NCBI GenBank assembly: GCA_049889175.1
Contig: JBMHDW010000013.1
Span: 21,295-85,294, forward strand
Origin: JBMHDW01 sp049889175
GTDB taxonomy: Bacteria; Pseudomonadota; Gammaproteobacteria; Comchoanobacterales; Comchoanobacteraceae
Length of the DNA stretch: 64,000 bases
Reading direction: 5' to 3'
Numbering within the stretch: the first letter of the stretch is position 1; each line of letters opens with the position of its first letter. Positions 54,276-63,759 of this stretch are shown in pieces. The position numbers and the translations under genes are program-made. Below the pieces are notes generated by a model. It was not told the DNA's origin. It did no database searches and saw only the letters and a program-made list of their open reading frames with translations.

Positions 54276-55868
54276 TCATTTCTTTATTGTTTTCATGATG
54301 TAAGTTAGATCATTCCAAGCATCAAGAACTTGGCCTGGCGGAACAATCTTTGATTTTTTAAGTTGGTCAAGCAATGTTATTATTTGCTCGTAAGTTTCAC
54401 GACTAAAGCTAAACCACAGATTGATCGAATAATGATGATGCCATGATGCCAAGTATTGCCATGCTATCTGCCTTAAACTTTTATGCGCTTTACTCAGAGC
54501 AATTAAGATATATTTTAAGCTATCTAAAGCACCATAATGAATCAGAACTTTCAAAGCGGCTTTCTGTGATTTGACACTACCGTTATCTAATAAAACTTCT
54601 AACTCTAGTCTTAAATGACTGTAACCAGTTTGTAAAATAGAAACACAAGCCGCTCTTACCTTAGCACTAGTATCCTGAAGACCAAGACAATAGAACTGAT
54701 CAACATTCTCTGCTGCTAAACGATGTAGGCCAACTAAGGCAGCTGCTCTAATTTTAGATTTGTCATGATCAATATATTCTTTTAGCAATGGAATATCTTG
54801 TTTTGTCCCTGTTTCAGCTAAACCCGCTACCAACCCTGGGTTTGCCTTATCTTTCAACGTGTACAACCTTTGACGATATTGAGCCAGATGATTCTTATGA
54901 CCATGTGAGCACAGCATAAATCGAGCATATTCCCTGATAAGTTTTGAATTATCAAAAATAGCCTGATCAAAAAACTGACGATACAAAGAAAAATCTGCGT
55001 ATGGCACTGTTTTCAACGCAGCATAACGAACACGATTGGCTTTATCGGTTAGCAGAATGCTTAGCCCTTTTGTCAAATATTCGGATTTTGGTAAATGACG
55101 CAAAACCCATTGCCTTACTTCTGGCGCTGGGTCAATCATGGCCAAGCCAATTAAACCATCATCATTGATCACTAATGGCGCCCATGCCTTCCAGCAGAAA
55201 AGACGCTCTCGCAGTGACGCTTTTTTCATCACTGCCAATAAATCCTCTCTCTGATAATTATTCTGTATATGATTAAATATCTCAGCTTGAACCGCCTTTA
55301 ACTTGACACGCTCTGTCTTCTCCAACCAATCAATTAAGCTATGATATTTGATTAAATTGATCAGGGATATTGAAGGCAGAATGTCTGCCAATACTTCTTG
55401 GGCTTTAGCCTGCACTTGAGGCACCCAGTCATTTAGACGCAGAAGAACATAAGGAAGCACTTCAAAGTTGGCGAATTTTTGGCAGTAATCCAATGCCAGC
55501 TCACGCAAATAACCACTGTAATTAAGTGTCGCAATACCATATAAATGAACAGCTTCTTCAGGTGAAAAACGCTCAAATTGTTTGATGTTTGTCTTAGTCA
55601 GTTCATGACGACAATAACCAGATGAAAAGCAAGCATATAATTTTAGCCACTCCGTATTGACTTCCTTTTTAGTAAGGAGTTTTCTAATGACCATTGCGGT
55701 ATTCTGTGCTATCCATTGATTATCCGAAAACACATGAAGGAGTATGTATTGAGCATCATAAGGTGTGCCAAGTCTTCCAATCTGGTCAAGCGCTTGTAGT
55801 TTATCTTCTAAAGTTGCACTGCTTTGAATACTTAATAACTCAAGCTGTTTATGTATTGTATGATACAT
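54276..55868 (-). CDS. HEAT-repeat protein of unknown function
   Basis: 530 residues of helical pairs. Many units follow the HEAT pattern: ...VQAKAQEVLADILP, EVRQWVLRHLPKSEY, KIRAAALVGLHRLAAE, KVRAACVSILQTGYS, SQKAALKVLIHYG, SLRQIAWQYLASWHH. There is no signal peptide, so it is probably cytoplasmic. HEAT solenoids are scaffolds for proteins or nucleic acids; some (lyase type) modify phycobilins, but no such motif is seen. ATG 55868 has GGGGG six bases upstream. Gene-specific partner unknown. Confidence 0.8.
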   Translation of the reverse strand: MYHTIHKQLELLSIQSSATLEDKLQALDQIGRLGTPYDAQYILLHVFSDNQWIAQNTAMVIRKLLTKKEVNTEWLKLYACFSSGYCRHELTKTNIKQFERFSPEEAVHLYGIATLNYSGYLRELALDYCQKFANFEVLPYVLLRLNDWVPQVQAKAQEVLADILPSISLINLIKYHSLIDWLEKTERVKLKAVQAEIFNHIQNNYQREDLLAVMKKASLRERLFCWKAWAPLVINDDGLIGLAMIDPAPEVRQWVLRHLPKSEYLTKGLSILLTDKANRVRYAALKTVPYADFSLYRQFFDQAIFDNSKLIREYARFMLCSHGHKNHLAQYRQRLYTLKDKANPGLVAGLAETGTKQDIPLLKEYIDHDKSKIRAAALVGLHRLAAENVDQFYCLGLQDTSAKVRAACVSILQTGYSHLRLELEVLLDNGSVKSQKAALKVLIHYGALDSLKYILIALSKAHKSLRQIAWQYLASWHHHYSINLWFSFSRETYEQIITLLDQLKKSKIVPPGQVLDAWNDLTYIMKTIKK

Positions 55869-55952
55869 AGAACCCCCTAAAACCATAGACCAGTGGGCTC
55901 ACTTTCCAAAAGCCAAGCAATATAAGAAAAAGTTCTGGTTTGGTGATATGAT

Positions 55953-56861
55953 TTACCATTCTAATGCATCCTTCGGAGGTGCCTTTTCCTCAAATTCCAG
56001 ATCGCTAAAATCAGCTATTTCTTTTGCATTGTCCAGCGTAAAGTTTTCTATTTTATCTGTCGATTGAAGTCGGAATAATTTACCTCCATCTTCAAATAAT
56101 AAATCTCCATTGTGATCCCAATCAACCCAACTTTTTTGAGGCAAACTAACAATAGAATTTCCATCAACCATAACTTCATAATTCATGTAAGCGCCAATAG
56201 AATGATTTTTTTTATCATGCCTTTCGCCCGTTAACTTCATGTGTAAAATAAAATTATTTCTTCTTGGAGATTTCTTAGAATAAATCATTGGTTTATCGAA
56301 AACCTCCTCAGGTCCACCTGGACCGACCTGACGATTTTGGATAAAATGCCAACCATCACGTATTAAACGACTATGCGGCATAGCATAATACCAAGATGCA
56401 CCACTGTTTTTATCTGTCACATAATCTGGAAGTTTCCCTTCCCGTGGATTAACAACATTGACGTTTTTACTCAAAACAGAGTCGCCATCTGGTTTGAAAG
56501 GTTCATCTATGTAAATGTCACGCTCAGTTAGAAACAAACCACCTCGACCCCATGTATCACCAATAGGCCACATTGCAAGCGCTGAGAGATATGGAGGCTT
56601 ACTAATAGCATACCAGCTACCAGGTCCATTATTTTTAAAGTTTGCTGCAAAATAGATAAGCTTTTCGCCGCTTGGAGACAGATCACAACGCCGTTCGTAT
56701 ATTCTACCTTTAAACCACTGACCATACTCAAATGTGTCGTCCCTTAGATTCCATTTAATCAAAAGCACTTGTTTACTTGGTCCTCTCCTGAAAATAACAG
56801 CAGTAGGTGCACTTCTTGCAATAATGCAATACAGTGTTGTATCTGGTTTTTTATTCAACAT
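55953..56861 (-). CDS. Uncharacterised protein, possible beta-propeller
   Basis: 302 residues with no signal peptide. Strand-rich sequence with repeating W/G-D motifs (EYGQWFKGRIYERRCDLSPSGEKLIYFA, GDTWGRGGLFLTERDI, WVDWDHNGDLLFEDGGKLFRL), which resembles WD40/TolB-like blades in which a description of state is followed by D.NG.L. An AGGAG site lies 13 bases before the ATG. It is 85 bases upstream of the HEAT-repeat gene on the same strand and may be cotranscribed. I do not recognise a characterised family. Confidence 0.72.
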   Translation of the reverse strand: MLNKKPDTTLYCIIARSAPTAVIFRRGPSKQVLLIKWNLRDDTFEYGQWFKGRIYERRCDLSPSGEKLIYFAANFKNNGPGSWYAISKPPYLSALAMWPIGDTWGRGGLFLTERDIYIDEPFKPDGDSVLSKNVNVVNPREGKLPDYVTDKNSGASWYYAMPHSRLIRDGWHFIQNRQVGPGGPEEVFDKPMIYSKKSPRRNNFILHMKLTGERHDKKNHSIGAYMNYEVMVDGNSIVSLPQKSWVDWDHNGDLLFEDGGKLFRLQSTDKIENFTLDNAKEIADFSDLEFEEKAPPKDALEW

Positions 56862-57328
56862 GTCTTCTCATCACTCCTATTTTGATTCATGCTGCATACT
56901 CAGAACCACAAACATGATAGATGAAACAATAAGAGAACAGTTATTCTCATATTAATTCAATAGAAAATACTGACCCTCTTCCTTTTCGTCTTAAAGTCAA
57001 GAGATTCTCTATTGCTAGTTGATGTGACGATCTACAACAATATTGACAGCTAGATAACAAAAAGTATATTTATTGATTATACAACATCTTTATGAGTAAT
57101 CAATAATATTTGGGTAAAATGATGTCACTCCTACTGCATCATTTTACATAGAAAATATTGACAATGAATATAAACCCTTTACCGCTCAAGACGTTTGCTT
57201 TATCTAAGAGCTCTTTTAACAGGAAACATAAAAATAGCAATACTTGACGATACCTGTGGCAACCTTATTCAATTGGTTCAGTTATAGTTCAGCCCAACCA
57301 AAATAGTGCACCACTAAGCATTCAATAA
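56862..57328. other. Intergenic region with two inverted repeats
   Basis: No gene. Contains TTATTGATTA/TAATCAATAA (57070-57079 and 57097-57106) and, right after it, GTAAAATGATG-N12-CATCATTTTAC (57114-57147, 11-bp arms). Neither is followed by a T-run, so they are not classical terminators. Confidence 0.6.
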
Positions 57329-57736
57329 TCAATACTCTTTTTTCTCAGACGACTCTAATACCTCAGACTTGACTGAAGGCTGTTGCTCTTGATTAGAAAA
57401 AAAACCACCCATCGACCAATATTGACTGGCAAACCGTGAAACCGTCTTAAAGCAATGACAAGTCTTCTTTTGGGGGCCACCCCCCTCATCACTAGCCATA
57501 AAGAAACCCAATAAAGGCTTAATGAGTCCGATGAGGTATTGATCAAAAGCATAACCCATCATATCATCCTGATATTTCAAATTCTCATCTGCGAATTTAA
57601 GGGCCAATGAATTTTGCTTTAAAGCTGTGATCACTACATTTTTATCAGCTCTAAGAGCACTACTGGCTTTTTGTAAGTCCAAGCCATTTTTTTTCACCGC
57701 TTTTAAGACGTCTTCTTTTACCGTCCAGTCTGTCAT
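57329..57736 (-). CDS. Small DUF4116-repeat protein
   Basis: 135 residues. Two DUF4116-type repeats (VLKAVKKNGLDLQKASSALRA and VVITALKQNSLALKFADENLK) are followed by a hydrophobic stretch (YLIGLIKPLLGFFMA) and an S/E-rich tail. The repeats match those of the 1,210-residue protein at 28.6-32.2 kb. GGAGG lies 6 bases before ATG 57736; the longer upstream frame is unsupported. Proteins with these repeats are known mostly from protist-associated bacteria; function unknown. Confidence 0.75.
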   Translation of the reverse strand: MTDWTVKEDVLKAVKKNGLDLQKASSALRADKNVVITALKQNSLALKFADENLKYQDDMMGYAFDQYLIGLIKPLLGFFMASDEGGGPQKKTCHCFKTVSRFASQYWSMGGFFSNQEQQPSVKSEVLESSEKKEY

Positions 57737-57870
57737 GTTGTCCTCCGGATGATTTAAATACGATAGATTTTTGCCAATCATAACACAAATCAAAACTCTG
57801 AGCCACATGGCATTTTACCTATAGCAATCATTTACATTACCTTCAATTGTTATTAAAATGCATCATTTAA

Positions 57871-59328
57871 ATGGTTAACACTATGCAACATTTTGGTTTT
57901 CATTGGGATACAACCTATACATCGCTACCTGAATCGTTCTTCAGTTTCCATACCCCCAAAACATCGTCTAACCCTAGTACTGTGGTGGTCAATCATTCAT
58001 TGGCAAAAGACTTAGGCTTACATCTATCTCAACTTTCCCCACACGATTTAGCACAGTTATTTTCTGGTAATACAGATCTTGGTTCTAGACCATTTTGTCA
58101 AGCTTACGCAGGTCACCAATTTGGCCATTTATCCCTTTTAGGTGATGGTCGTGCACATTGTTTGGGTGAACACCTCTCCCCAAACAATGAGCGTTTTGAT
58201 ATTCAATTCAAAGGCTCAGGCAAAACAGATTATTCTCGTTCAGGTGATGGCCTAGCCGCTTTAGGCCCGATGCTTCGTGAATACATCATCTCTGAAGCCA
58301 TGCACTTTCTCGGCATTCCAACAACACGAAGTCTTGCTGTTGTGACCACAGGCGATACAGTGTGGAGACAAACACCATTACCTGGGGCCGTGTTAACTCG
58401 AGTATCGCCATCATACTTGCGCATTGGCACCTTTGAACTGGCTGCCACTATGGATGATATTGATGCCCTGCAATCTTTATTTCAATACAGCCTTGATCGT
58501 CATTTCCCCCATCTTTCGACATCTAATAATCCCGCTTTGGCATTTCTTGAGTGCATCATGGACCTTCAAATTAAGTTGATGGTTCATTGGATGCGTGTTG
58601 GCTTCATTCATGGTGTGATGAACACAGATAATATCAGCATCTGTGGCAATACACTTGATTATGGCCCATGTGCCTTTATGGATCATTACCACCCATTAAC
58701 AGTATTTAGCTCGATAGATCATCAAGGGCGTTATGCTTTTACCAATCAACCCCGTATCAATCAATGGAATTGTGCTCGTTTAGCTGAAACATTATTACCT
58801 CTTATTCATGCTGAACCATCTCATGCCATTGATTTAGCATCATCAGTGATCCAACAATGGCCCACTCGATATCATCATGCCTGGCTTAATATGATGCGTC
58901 ATAAATTAGGTATCATCGATGCTTATACAGATGATCATCAATTAATTGGTGATCTCCTTAACTGGATGCAACACAACAACATCGACTATACCAATACCTT
59001 TGATGCGTTAACCCGACGCGCACCACTAGATCAAGCATGTTACCAACAACCTGCATTTCTTGAGTGGCTTCAACGCTTACAAGTCAGAAAAAAATCCTTA
59101 TGCCCAGACTCATCCCTTACTTTGATGAAATATAACAATCCTGTGATCATACCAAGAAACCATCAAGTAGAACGTGTATTAACAGCAGCTCACAATCAAG
59201 ATTATGAACCCCTTAAAGCTTTATTGCATGCGGTGAGTCAACCTTACGAATATCATTCAGATATGAGAGATTACCACAAACCACCATCATCTTCAGAACG
59301 TATACATCAAACATTTTGTGGTACATGA
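57871..59328 (+). CDS. selO: SelO/YdiU protein adenylyltransferase (AMPylase)
   Basis: 485 residues. A pseudokinase-fold enzyme that transfers AMP to Ser/Thr/Tyr of redox and metabolic proteins. Signatures: YAGHQFGHLSLLGDGRA, FKGSGKTDYSRSGDGLAALGPMLREYIISEAM and the metal-binding MNTDNISICG..LDYGPCAFMD. The C-terminus ends TFCGT, the usual SelO end where Cys replaces the selenocysteine of some eukaryotic forms. A second ATG at 57883 is an equal candidate start. Confidence 0.96.
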   Translation: MVNTMQHFGFHWDTTYTSLPESFFSFHTPKTSSNPSTVVVNHSLAKDLGLHLSQLSPHDLAQLFSGNTDLGSRPFCQAYAGHQFGHLSLLGDGRAHCLGEHLSPNNERFDIQFKGSGKTDYSRSGDGLAALGPMLREYIISEAMHFLGIPTTRSLAVVTTGDTVWRQTPLPGAVLTRVSPSYLRIGTFELAATMDDIDALQSLFQYSLDRHFPHLSTSNNPALAFLECIMDLQIKLMVHWMRVGFIHGVMNTDNISICGNTLDYGPCAFMDHYHPLTVFSSIDHQGRYAFTNQPRINQWNCARLAETLLPLIHAEPSHAIDLASSVIQQWPTRYHHAWLNMMRHKLGIIDAYTDDHQLIGDLLNWMQHNNIDYTNTFDALTRRAPLDQACYQQPAFLEWLQRLQVRKKSLCPDSSLTLMKYNNPVIIPRNHQVERVLTAAHNQDYEPLKALLHAVSQPYEYHSDMRDYHKPPSSSERIHQTFCGT

Positions 59329-59354
59329 CATCAACTTAGCCATATTTTGACGCC

Positions 59355-59879
59355 CTATCCCTTAATCAGCTGTTTCTCTTCATCAGCTAGACCAAACAAA
59401 AGATATTCACCTGACTTAGATGTTTTTAACACAACATAAACCGCATCATCATAAGCCTGTGAACCTTCTTGAATAAAATATTGTTGCGGTAAATCTAACT
59501 GCAAATAGATCCGTTTATCATCTTCATCTAAAAAATTATATTCAGTTCTGTCAATTGTAAAACCCACTAAATATTCATGATCATTTAAAGCCTCATTTTG
59601 ATAAACTCGTGAAAATTGAGCTACACGATCTTTATCAACTTCAATCACAATATATTGTGCACCTTGAGTAATCATAGGATATGATTTTTCGCTTAGTCTC
59701 ATAACTAACTTATAGCCAACAGCCATATAATCACCTTGCATCATAGACCTGGGATCAACAGCACCCATTTTAACCAAAATGGTATCGCCATGTCGCAATG
59801 TTTGCTCTTTTTCAATAATAAGACCATTGATGACCAGCATAACAATCAATGTGGATAAGACTAACATTATTTTTTTCAT
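59355..59879 (-). CDS. GDYXXLXY-domain membrane-anchored protein
   Basis: 174 residues with an N-terminal membrane anchor (MLVLSTLIVMLVINGLII) and the family motif MQGDYMAVGYKL after DPRSMM. The remainder is beta-rich and periplasmic. Such proteins are encoded beside DUF2157/DUF4401 membrane proteins, as here: the start overlaps the upstream gene stop by 4 bases. The function of the pair is not established. Confidence 0.88.
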   Translation of the reverse strand: MKKIMLVLSTLIVMLVINGLIIEKEQTLRHGDTILVKMGAVDPRSMMQGDYMAVGYKLVMRLSEKSYPMITQGAQYIVIEVDKDRVAQFSRVYQNEALNDHEYLVGFTIDRTEYNFLDEDDKRIYLQLDLPQQYFIQEGSQAYDDAVYVVLKTSKSGEYLLFGLADEEKQLIKG

Positions 59880-61858
59880 ACTGCCCCCCTATGCATTAAT
59901 ACATTTCGGTTGACCAATCCTCGGGCAAAGAAAAGCAATAAACCACTACCCATTAATATCATTGATTTGTGGATAAATAACATGTCTAGTTGATAATAAA
60001 AGTCACTAATAAATATAACCAGCGCAATAAAACCACCAAGAGTGATGTATTTCTGCTGCTGCTCAAAACCTAATACAACTAAGGTTAATGCCATAATCAT
60101 CCCCGGCGAAGAAACCACACAAAATAAGACCATAACCAACCAAAATAAAACTGATTGAATATTTAAATGATTATTCCCCCTCATTAATCGCCATAAACTC
60201 AGCAGCATTACCATACTCAATACCAATTTAATAATGATAGCCTCTATTGTTAACGGGAAAGGAATTGTAACAATAAAGTTAGCCAAGCAAACCATGACGA
60301 ACACTGATGATAATAAAGCTAGACTTACTGGAGTGATATTGCGATTTTTCATTAAGATAATAACAGCCACTAGCCATTGTACAATGAGAAATACTTGATA
60401 TGTTAACATGCTGTCATAGTCATAAGAACCTAATGCCCATAAAGCTGAAATCACTAATGTAGAAATAAAGGTATCAGTCGTATTTTTGTAATATTGATAC
60501 GTAATGACACTCACAACTAACCATGACATGCCATATATGCCACAGTATATGCTCGATGATAAAACAGGTAACATTATTTTACACTGATCAATTAAACCAT
60601 ATACCAAAAAACCTTTGCCCAATAACATTAATACTAAGGCAATATTTGACCATAATATATTCTGATCATCATGGCGATTATTCATGCATACGCCCACGAT
60701 CATCATTAAACCATAGATGATAGAGACCAAGCCATCCATATGAAAAAGACCGATAAAACAAAACAATAAAGCACTAATCATTATCAAGCTCAAGGCGCTC
60801 TCACTCAGAGAGCTTTTCTTGCTTTCTGGCTGACTTTTTTCCAACACAACATCACTTATTTCATCTGAATAACTGTCCACACGACTATCTTGACTAACTT
60901 GCTTGATCTTAACCTCAGTGTTATCTTTAGGTAAACGTCGAATCCATTGAGTTGCTAGACTAAACAGCAAAATAGTTGCGATTCCATGGGTCATTCCATG
61001 GGTCAAATCATCCAAAATATTAAATACGTCACAGTAACTCAGATAAACAATAATGCTCACACAAAATAGTATGGCAGACACCACTTTTCGACGGTACATA
61101 CCAAATCGATACACACAAAATAAGACTAGATAAACAGCTAAAGAACTTAGGCCAATGATCAGCGTCAGTGGCTCGATGTGCCATGTTTTTAGTAATATCA
61201 ACTGTCCAATCATGTTACTCAAATGACAACCACACTGTATCAATAATGCCCAAATAAGCGTATACCTTATCCAGAAAACCTTGAGCCATTGCATTGATTT
61301 TTTACGGACACAATATTCATATAGACCAAGTAATATGCCATTTAAGACCATTAAGCTCAGATGAGCAATTAATTGCATTGATGTACTGATATCAAAACCA
61401 GTAAAGCACCAAACTGAAGCGTGAACCAACACTAACCAAAGCGCCCATTGTGCTGAAAAATTAGACATTAAAGTCCATAAAAAAATGAGTATTGACCATA
61501 GACCAAACAACTGATAGATGTCTGAACCTGTCTGATAAATCTGCCCAAAAACCGCAAGAAAAACCCCAACCATCACACTTGCTGAAAGCAACCAAATTTT
61601 ACCTATTATATGATCTAATGAATAGAGCCAAGAACAAATAAGACAGGCAATAATGCCCAACTGAATACTACCCAATTTCATTATTGACGACATCTTGTAC
61701 CAATTAAACGCATAAAAGAAAATAACGCCAGACAACAGTAATCCAACACCAAGAAAAAGAAGCATATTAGATAACCACTGTTGGGTTTCTGTTGGCCTCA
61801 GTTGATACTGACTATTGTTACGAAAAAAATGCATTATAGATTTCATATAAGTTCTCAT
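59876..61858 (-). CDS. DUF2157-DUF4401 fusion membrane protein
   Basis: About 660 residues with 18-20 hydrophobic helices. The N-terminal half has DUF2157 traits (FLGVGLLLSGVIFFYAFNW, then GQIYQTGSDIYQLFGLWSIL, the GQ.YQ.G.D..QLF..W signature). A charged loop near residues 330-365 (DSRVDSYSDEISDVV) separates it from a DUF4401-like C-terminal half with similar helices. It pairs with the overlapping GDYXXLXY gene. No catalytic motif. Starts at 61876 (GTG), 61858 or 61846 are possible; no strong ribosome site decides. Confidence 0.82.
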   Translation of the reverse strand: MRTYMKSIMHFFRNNSQYQLRPTETQQWLSNMLLFLGVGLLLSGVIFFYAFNWYKMSSIMKLGSIQLGIIACLICSWLYSLDHIIGKIWLLSASVMVGVFLAVFGQIYQTGSDIYQLFGLWSILIFLWTLMSNFSAQWALWLVLVHASVWCFTGFDISTSMQLIAHLSLMVLNGILLGLYEYCVRKKSMQWLKVFWIRYTLIWALLIQCGCHLSNMIGQLILLKTWHIEPLTLIIGLSSLAVYLVLFCVYRFGMYRRKVVSAILFCVSIIVYLSYCDVFNILDDLTHGMTHGIATILLFSLATQWIRRLPKDNTEVKIKQVSQDSRVDSYSDEISDVVLEKSQPESKKSSLSESALSLIMISALLFCFIGLFHMDGLVSIIYGLMMIVGVCMNNRHDDQNILWSNIALVLMLLGKGFLVYGLIDQCKIMLPVLSSSIYCGIYGMSWLVVSVITYQYYKNTTDTFISTLVISALWALGSYDYDSMLTYQVFLIVQWLVAVIILMKNRNITPVSLALLSSVFVMVCLANFIVTIPFPLTIEAIIIKLVLSMVMLLSLWRLMRGNNHLNIQSVLFWLVMVLFCVVSSPGMIMALTLVVLGFEQQQKYITLGGFIALVIFISDFYYQLDMLFIHKSMILMGSGLLLFFARGLVNRNVLMHRGAV

Positions 61859-61963
61859 TTTTGTATTTATGAGCACCCATAATAAACCAAAAATAAAAAT
61901 TAGTCAACTTAAACAATGCCTTAAAAATCTATTGAGTAACGTACAATCATGATATTCTGAGAG

Positions 61964-62395
61964 CTATTTACCAGGCATAGCATCCCATGCCTCTAAAAGT
62001 TTTACTTTTGAAATCTTTTGATTATTGCCATCAATAATTTCTAAAGCCCCTTTCTCAAGACCATCTTTATATAATAAACCTACGTCTTGAGAAATGCTTT
62101 TAATTCCGGGGTTACTTTCTTCAACGCTTTGACGCACTAGATTGAACACACTTTCAGCACACCCTTCACCGTCATCACATGTCTTTTTAGTCTCTTTGGC
62201 CTTTTGTGACTCTTGATTAAATTTTTTAACAAATGGACTTTCAGAAACCTTTTTTTTAATCTCAGTTTCATTATTGGTAAAAAACTTTTTTGCTGAATTA
62301 GTTGCTGATTCCAGCAATTTGTCAAAAAAATTACTTTCTGCATACATTGATGCACTTAGACCCATACACATAACTGCACATAATATTTTTTTCAT
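61964..62395 (-). CDS. Small exported protein, leader shared with the next gene
   Basis: 143 residues with signal peptide MKKILCAVMCMGLSASMYA. The mature part is hydrophilic and helical (SATNSAKKFF..., KKKVSESPFVKKFNQESQKA), with one CDDGEGC pair that could form a disulfide. No known domain. GGAGGA lies just before the ATG. The first 14 residues are identical to those of the upstream gene. Confidence 0.75.
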   Translation of the reverse strand: MKKILCAVMCMGLSASMYAESNFFDKLLESATNSAKKFFTNNETEIKKKVSESPFVKKFNQESQKAKETKKTCDDGEGCAESVFNLVRQSVEESNPGIKSISQDVGLLYKDGLEKGALEIIDGNNQKISKVKLLEAWDAMPGK

Positions 62396-62415
62396 AAATC
62401 CTCCAAATTGATTTA
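62339..62415 (-). repeat. Duplicated leader (ribosome site plus signal-peptide codons), copy A
   Basis: About 75 bp covering the 5' untranslated end (CCAAATTGATT), ribosome site and first 18 codons. It recurs at 62929-62991 with few changes, so the two exported genes share a duplicated expression and export cassette with unrelated mature parts. Confidence 0.8.
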
Positions 62416-62416
62416 G

Positions 62417-62977
62417 TTATTCTCCTTCTTCAGCATCTTCTTCTGCGCATTTAACACCATCTGCTACAGCGTCAGCACCACCTGCGGCCACACCTTGAGT
62501 AGCTAACTTGCCCACAGAGTCAACTTCACCTGTCCCAGCCACGCAGAGATCACTTCCAGCATCAATAAGCGTTGAAGCTGTATCACTTAAACAATTTTTT
62601 CCATGTTCACAAGCTTGTATATTTTGTTTAACTTGTTTAGCTAGAGAGGTAGCTTCCTTAACGGGGTTCAAGTCATCCACTACATCTTTACCCGCATTTG
62701 CAGCTAAGTTAGCGGTGCTCGTAGCAACATTAGTCGCATCTTGTCCCAATGTTTTTATTGTTTTTGTTGGGTTTGTAACAGCTTCAGCAACACCTTCCCC
62801 TGCTGAAACGGCAGCATTTTCCACTGCGCTCAAATCTTGTCCTGGATGGGTAACAATATTTGCAGTATCCTCTGCAGCCTCGTCAACATCATCAACTAAC
62901 GCCTTAACTATATTCTCCTCAGAATACATTGATACACTAAGACCCATACACATAACTGCACATAATATTTTTTTCAT
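62417..62977 (-). CDS. Small exported Ala/Val/Asp-rich protein
   Basis: 186 residues, signal peptide MKKILCAVMCMGLSVSMYS. The mature part is low-complexity, with units such as NAAVSAGEGVAEAVTNP, TNVATSTANLAANAGKDV and ADAVADGVKC. It contains a CEHGKNC pair comparable to CDDGEGC in the next gene. The composition suggests long amphipathic helices. It sits 21 bases upstream of the next exported gene, so both are probably cotranscribed. Unrecognised. Confidence 0.75.
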   Translation of the reverse strand: MKKILCAVMCMGLSVSMYSEENIVKALVDDVDEAAEDTANIVTHPGQDLSAVENAAVSAGEGVAEAVTNPTKTIKTLGQDATNVATSTANLAANAGKDVVDDLNPVKEATSLAKQVKQNIQACEHGKNCLSDTASTLIDAGSDLCVAGTGEVDSVGKLATQGVAAGGADAVADGVKCAEEDAEEGE

Positions 62978-62993
62978 AAATCATCCAAATTGA
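62929..62993 (-). repeat. Duplicated leader, copy B
   Basis: Partner of the copy at 62339-62415: same upstream CCAAATTGATT and same codons for MKKILCAVMCMGLS. A GGATGA replaces GGAGGA as ribosome site. Confidence 0.8.
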
Positions 62994-63306
62994 TTGTCCA
63001 AGCACATTATAGAACATTATTGCCTAAAAAACATGACTAACAACTATTTTCTGCAAATATAATTGCACAAAAACATATATTTAAATAGTGAAATATATAA
63101 TTCGCAAAAATTGGCCTCAAATAATTATTAAAACATTAATGATCAAACATACCGATCGGTATTTTAAGGTATTGAAACCCTGTTGATGGTGATTTAGGTC
63201 CAAAATCTCCCAAACGCCTATTGATTTGAATAGAAGGAAATAACAAATCGTATTAGAAGCTTTATAAGTATCATGCTTCATTTCACATGCACCAAAGCCA
63301 TACAAC
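62994..63306. other. Intergenic region, nothing recognised
   Basis: 313 AT-rich bases. A 62-codon minus frame (63305-63117) has no ribosome site and no protein-like composition and was not accepted. No repeat or RNA gene seen. Confidence 0.4.
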
Positions 63307-63759
63307 CTATGACAGCTTCTCTTTCACCTTTTTTTGCCATTGATTGGCTTTGTTCAGGGCTTTTTCAGTCCATTGATGAGCATTCTGAGTCGCTTCGTTC
63401 ATGATTTTATTGGATTGTTCGACAGCATTTTGTTGCCACTCATTAGCTTGATTCACAGCCTTGCGTTTTAAGTTATCAGCCTGATTAAGTGCTTCTTTCT
63501 TCAACTGATGACCTTGATCAACCATGTTCTTGTTTAGCTCAGCTATCTTTTCTATAGACTTGTCTTGATACTCATGGACAGTTTGTTTCAAAGCTTGTTG
63601 GTTTTCCTTAACCCATTTTTGACTTTTTTCTTTGACTGATTTGACCCATGTTTGTGCGGATGACCATTGAGATTGACCATGAGTGTGATCACCAACATCA
63701 GCAACAATCATTGTTGATGAAAAACACATGAATAAAACCCCAAAAACATTATGATTCAT
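63307..63759 (-). CDS. Exported protein with amphipathic 11-residue repeats
   Basis: 150 residues. Signal peptide to about residue 20 (IVA-DVG), then almost continuous helix built of repeats of the type A.NQANEWQQKA..: KKEALNQADNLKRKAVNQANEW, QNAVEQSNKIMNEATQNAHQW, EKALNKANQWQKKVKEKLS. The W/A/N spacing is near 11 residues, as in apolipoprotein-like or LEA-like lipid-surface helices. GGGAG six bases before the ATG supports the start. It may coat a membrane or protect the envelope; the function is inferred only from the helix pattern. Confidence 0.78.
   Translation of the reverse strand: MNHNVFGVLFMCFSSTMIVADVGDHTHGQSQWSSAQTWVKSVKEKSQKWVKENQQALKQTVHEYQDKSIEKIAELNKNMVDQGHQLKKEALNQADNLKRKAVNQANEWQQNAVEQSNKIMNEATQNAHQWTEKALNKANQWQKKVKEKLS

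Noticed and set aside
63117..63305. 62-codon minus frame
   Set aside because: No ribosome site, composition not protein-like, and no neighbour context.
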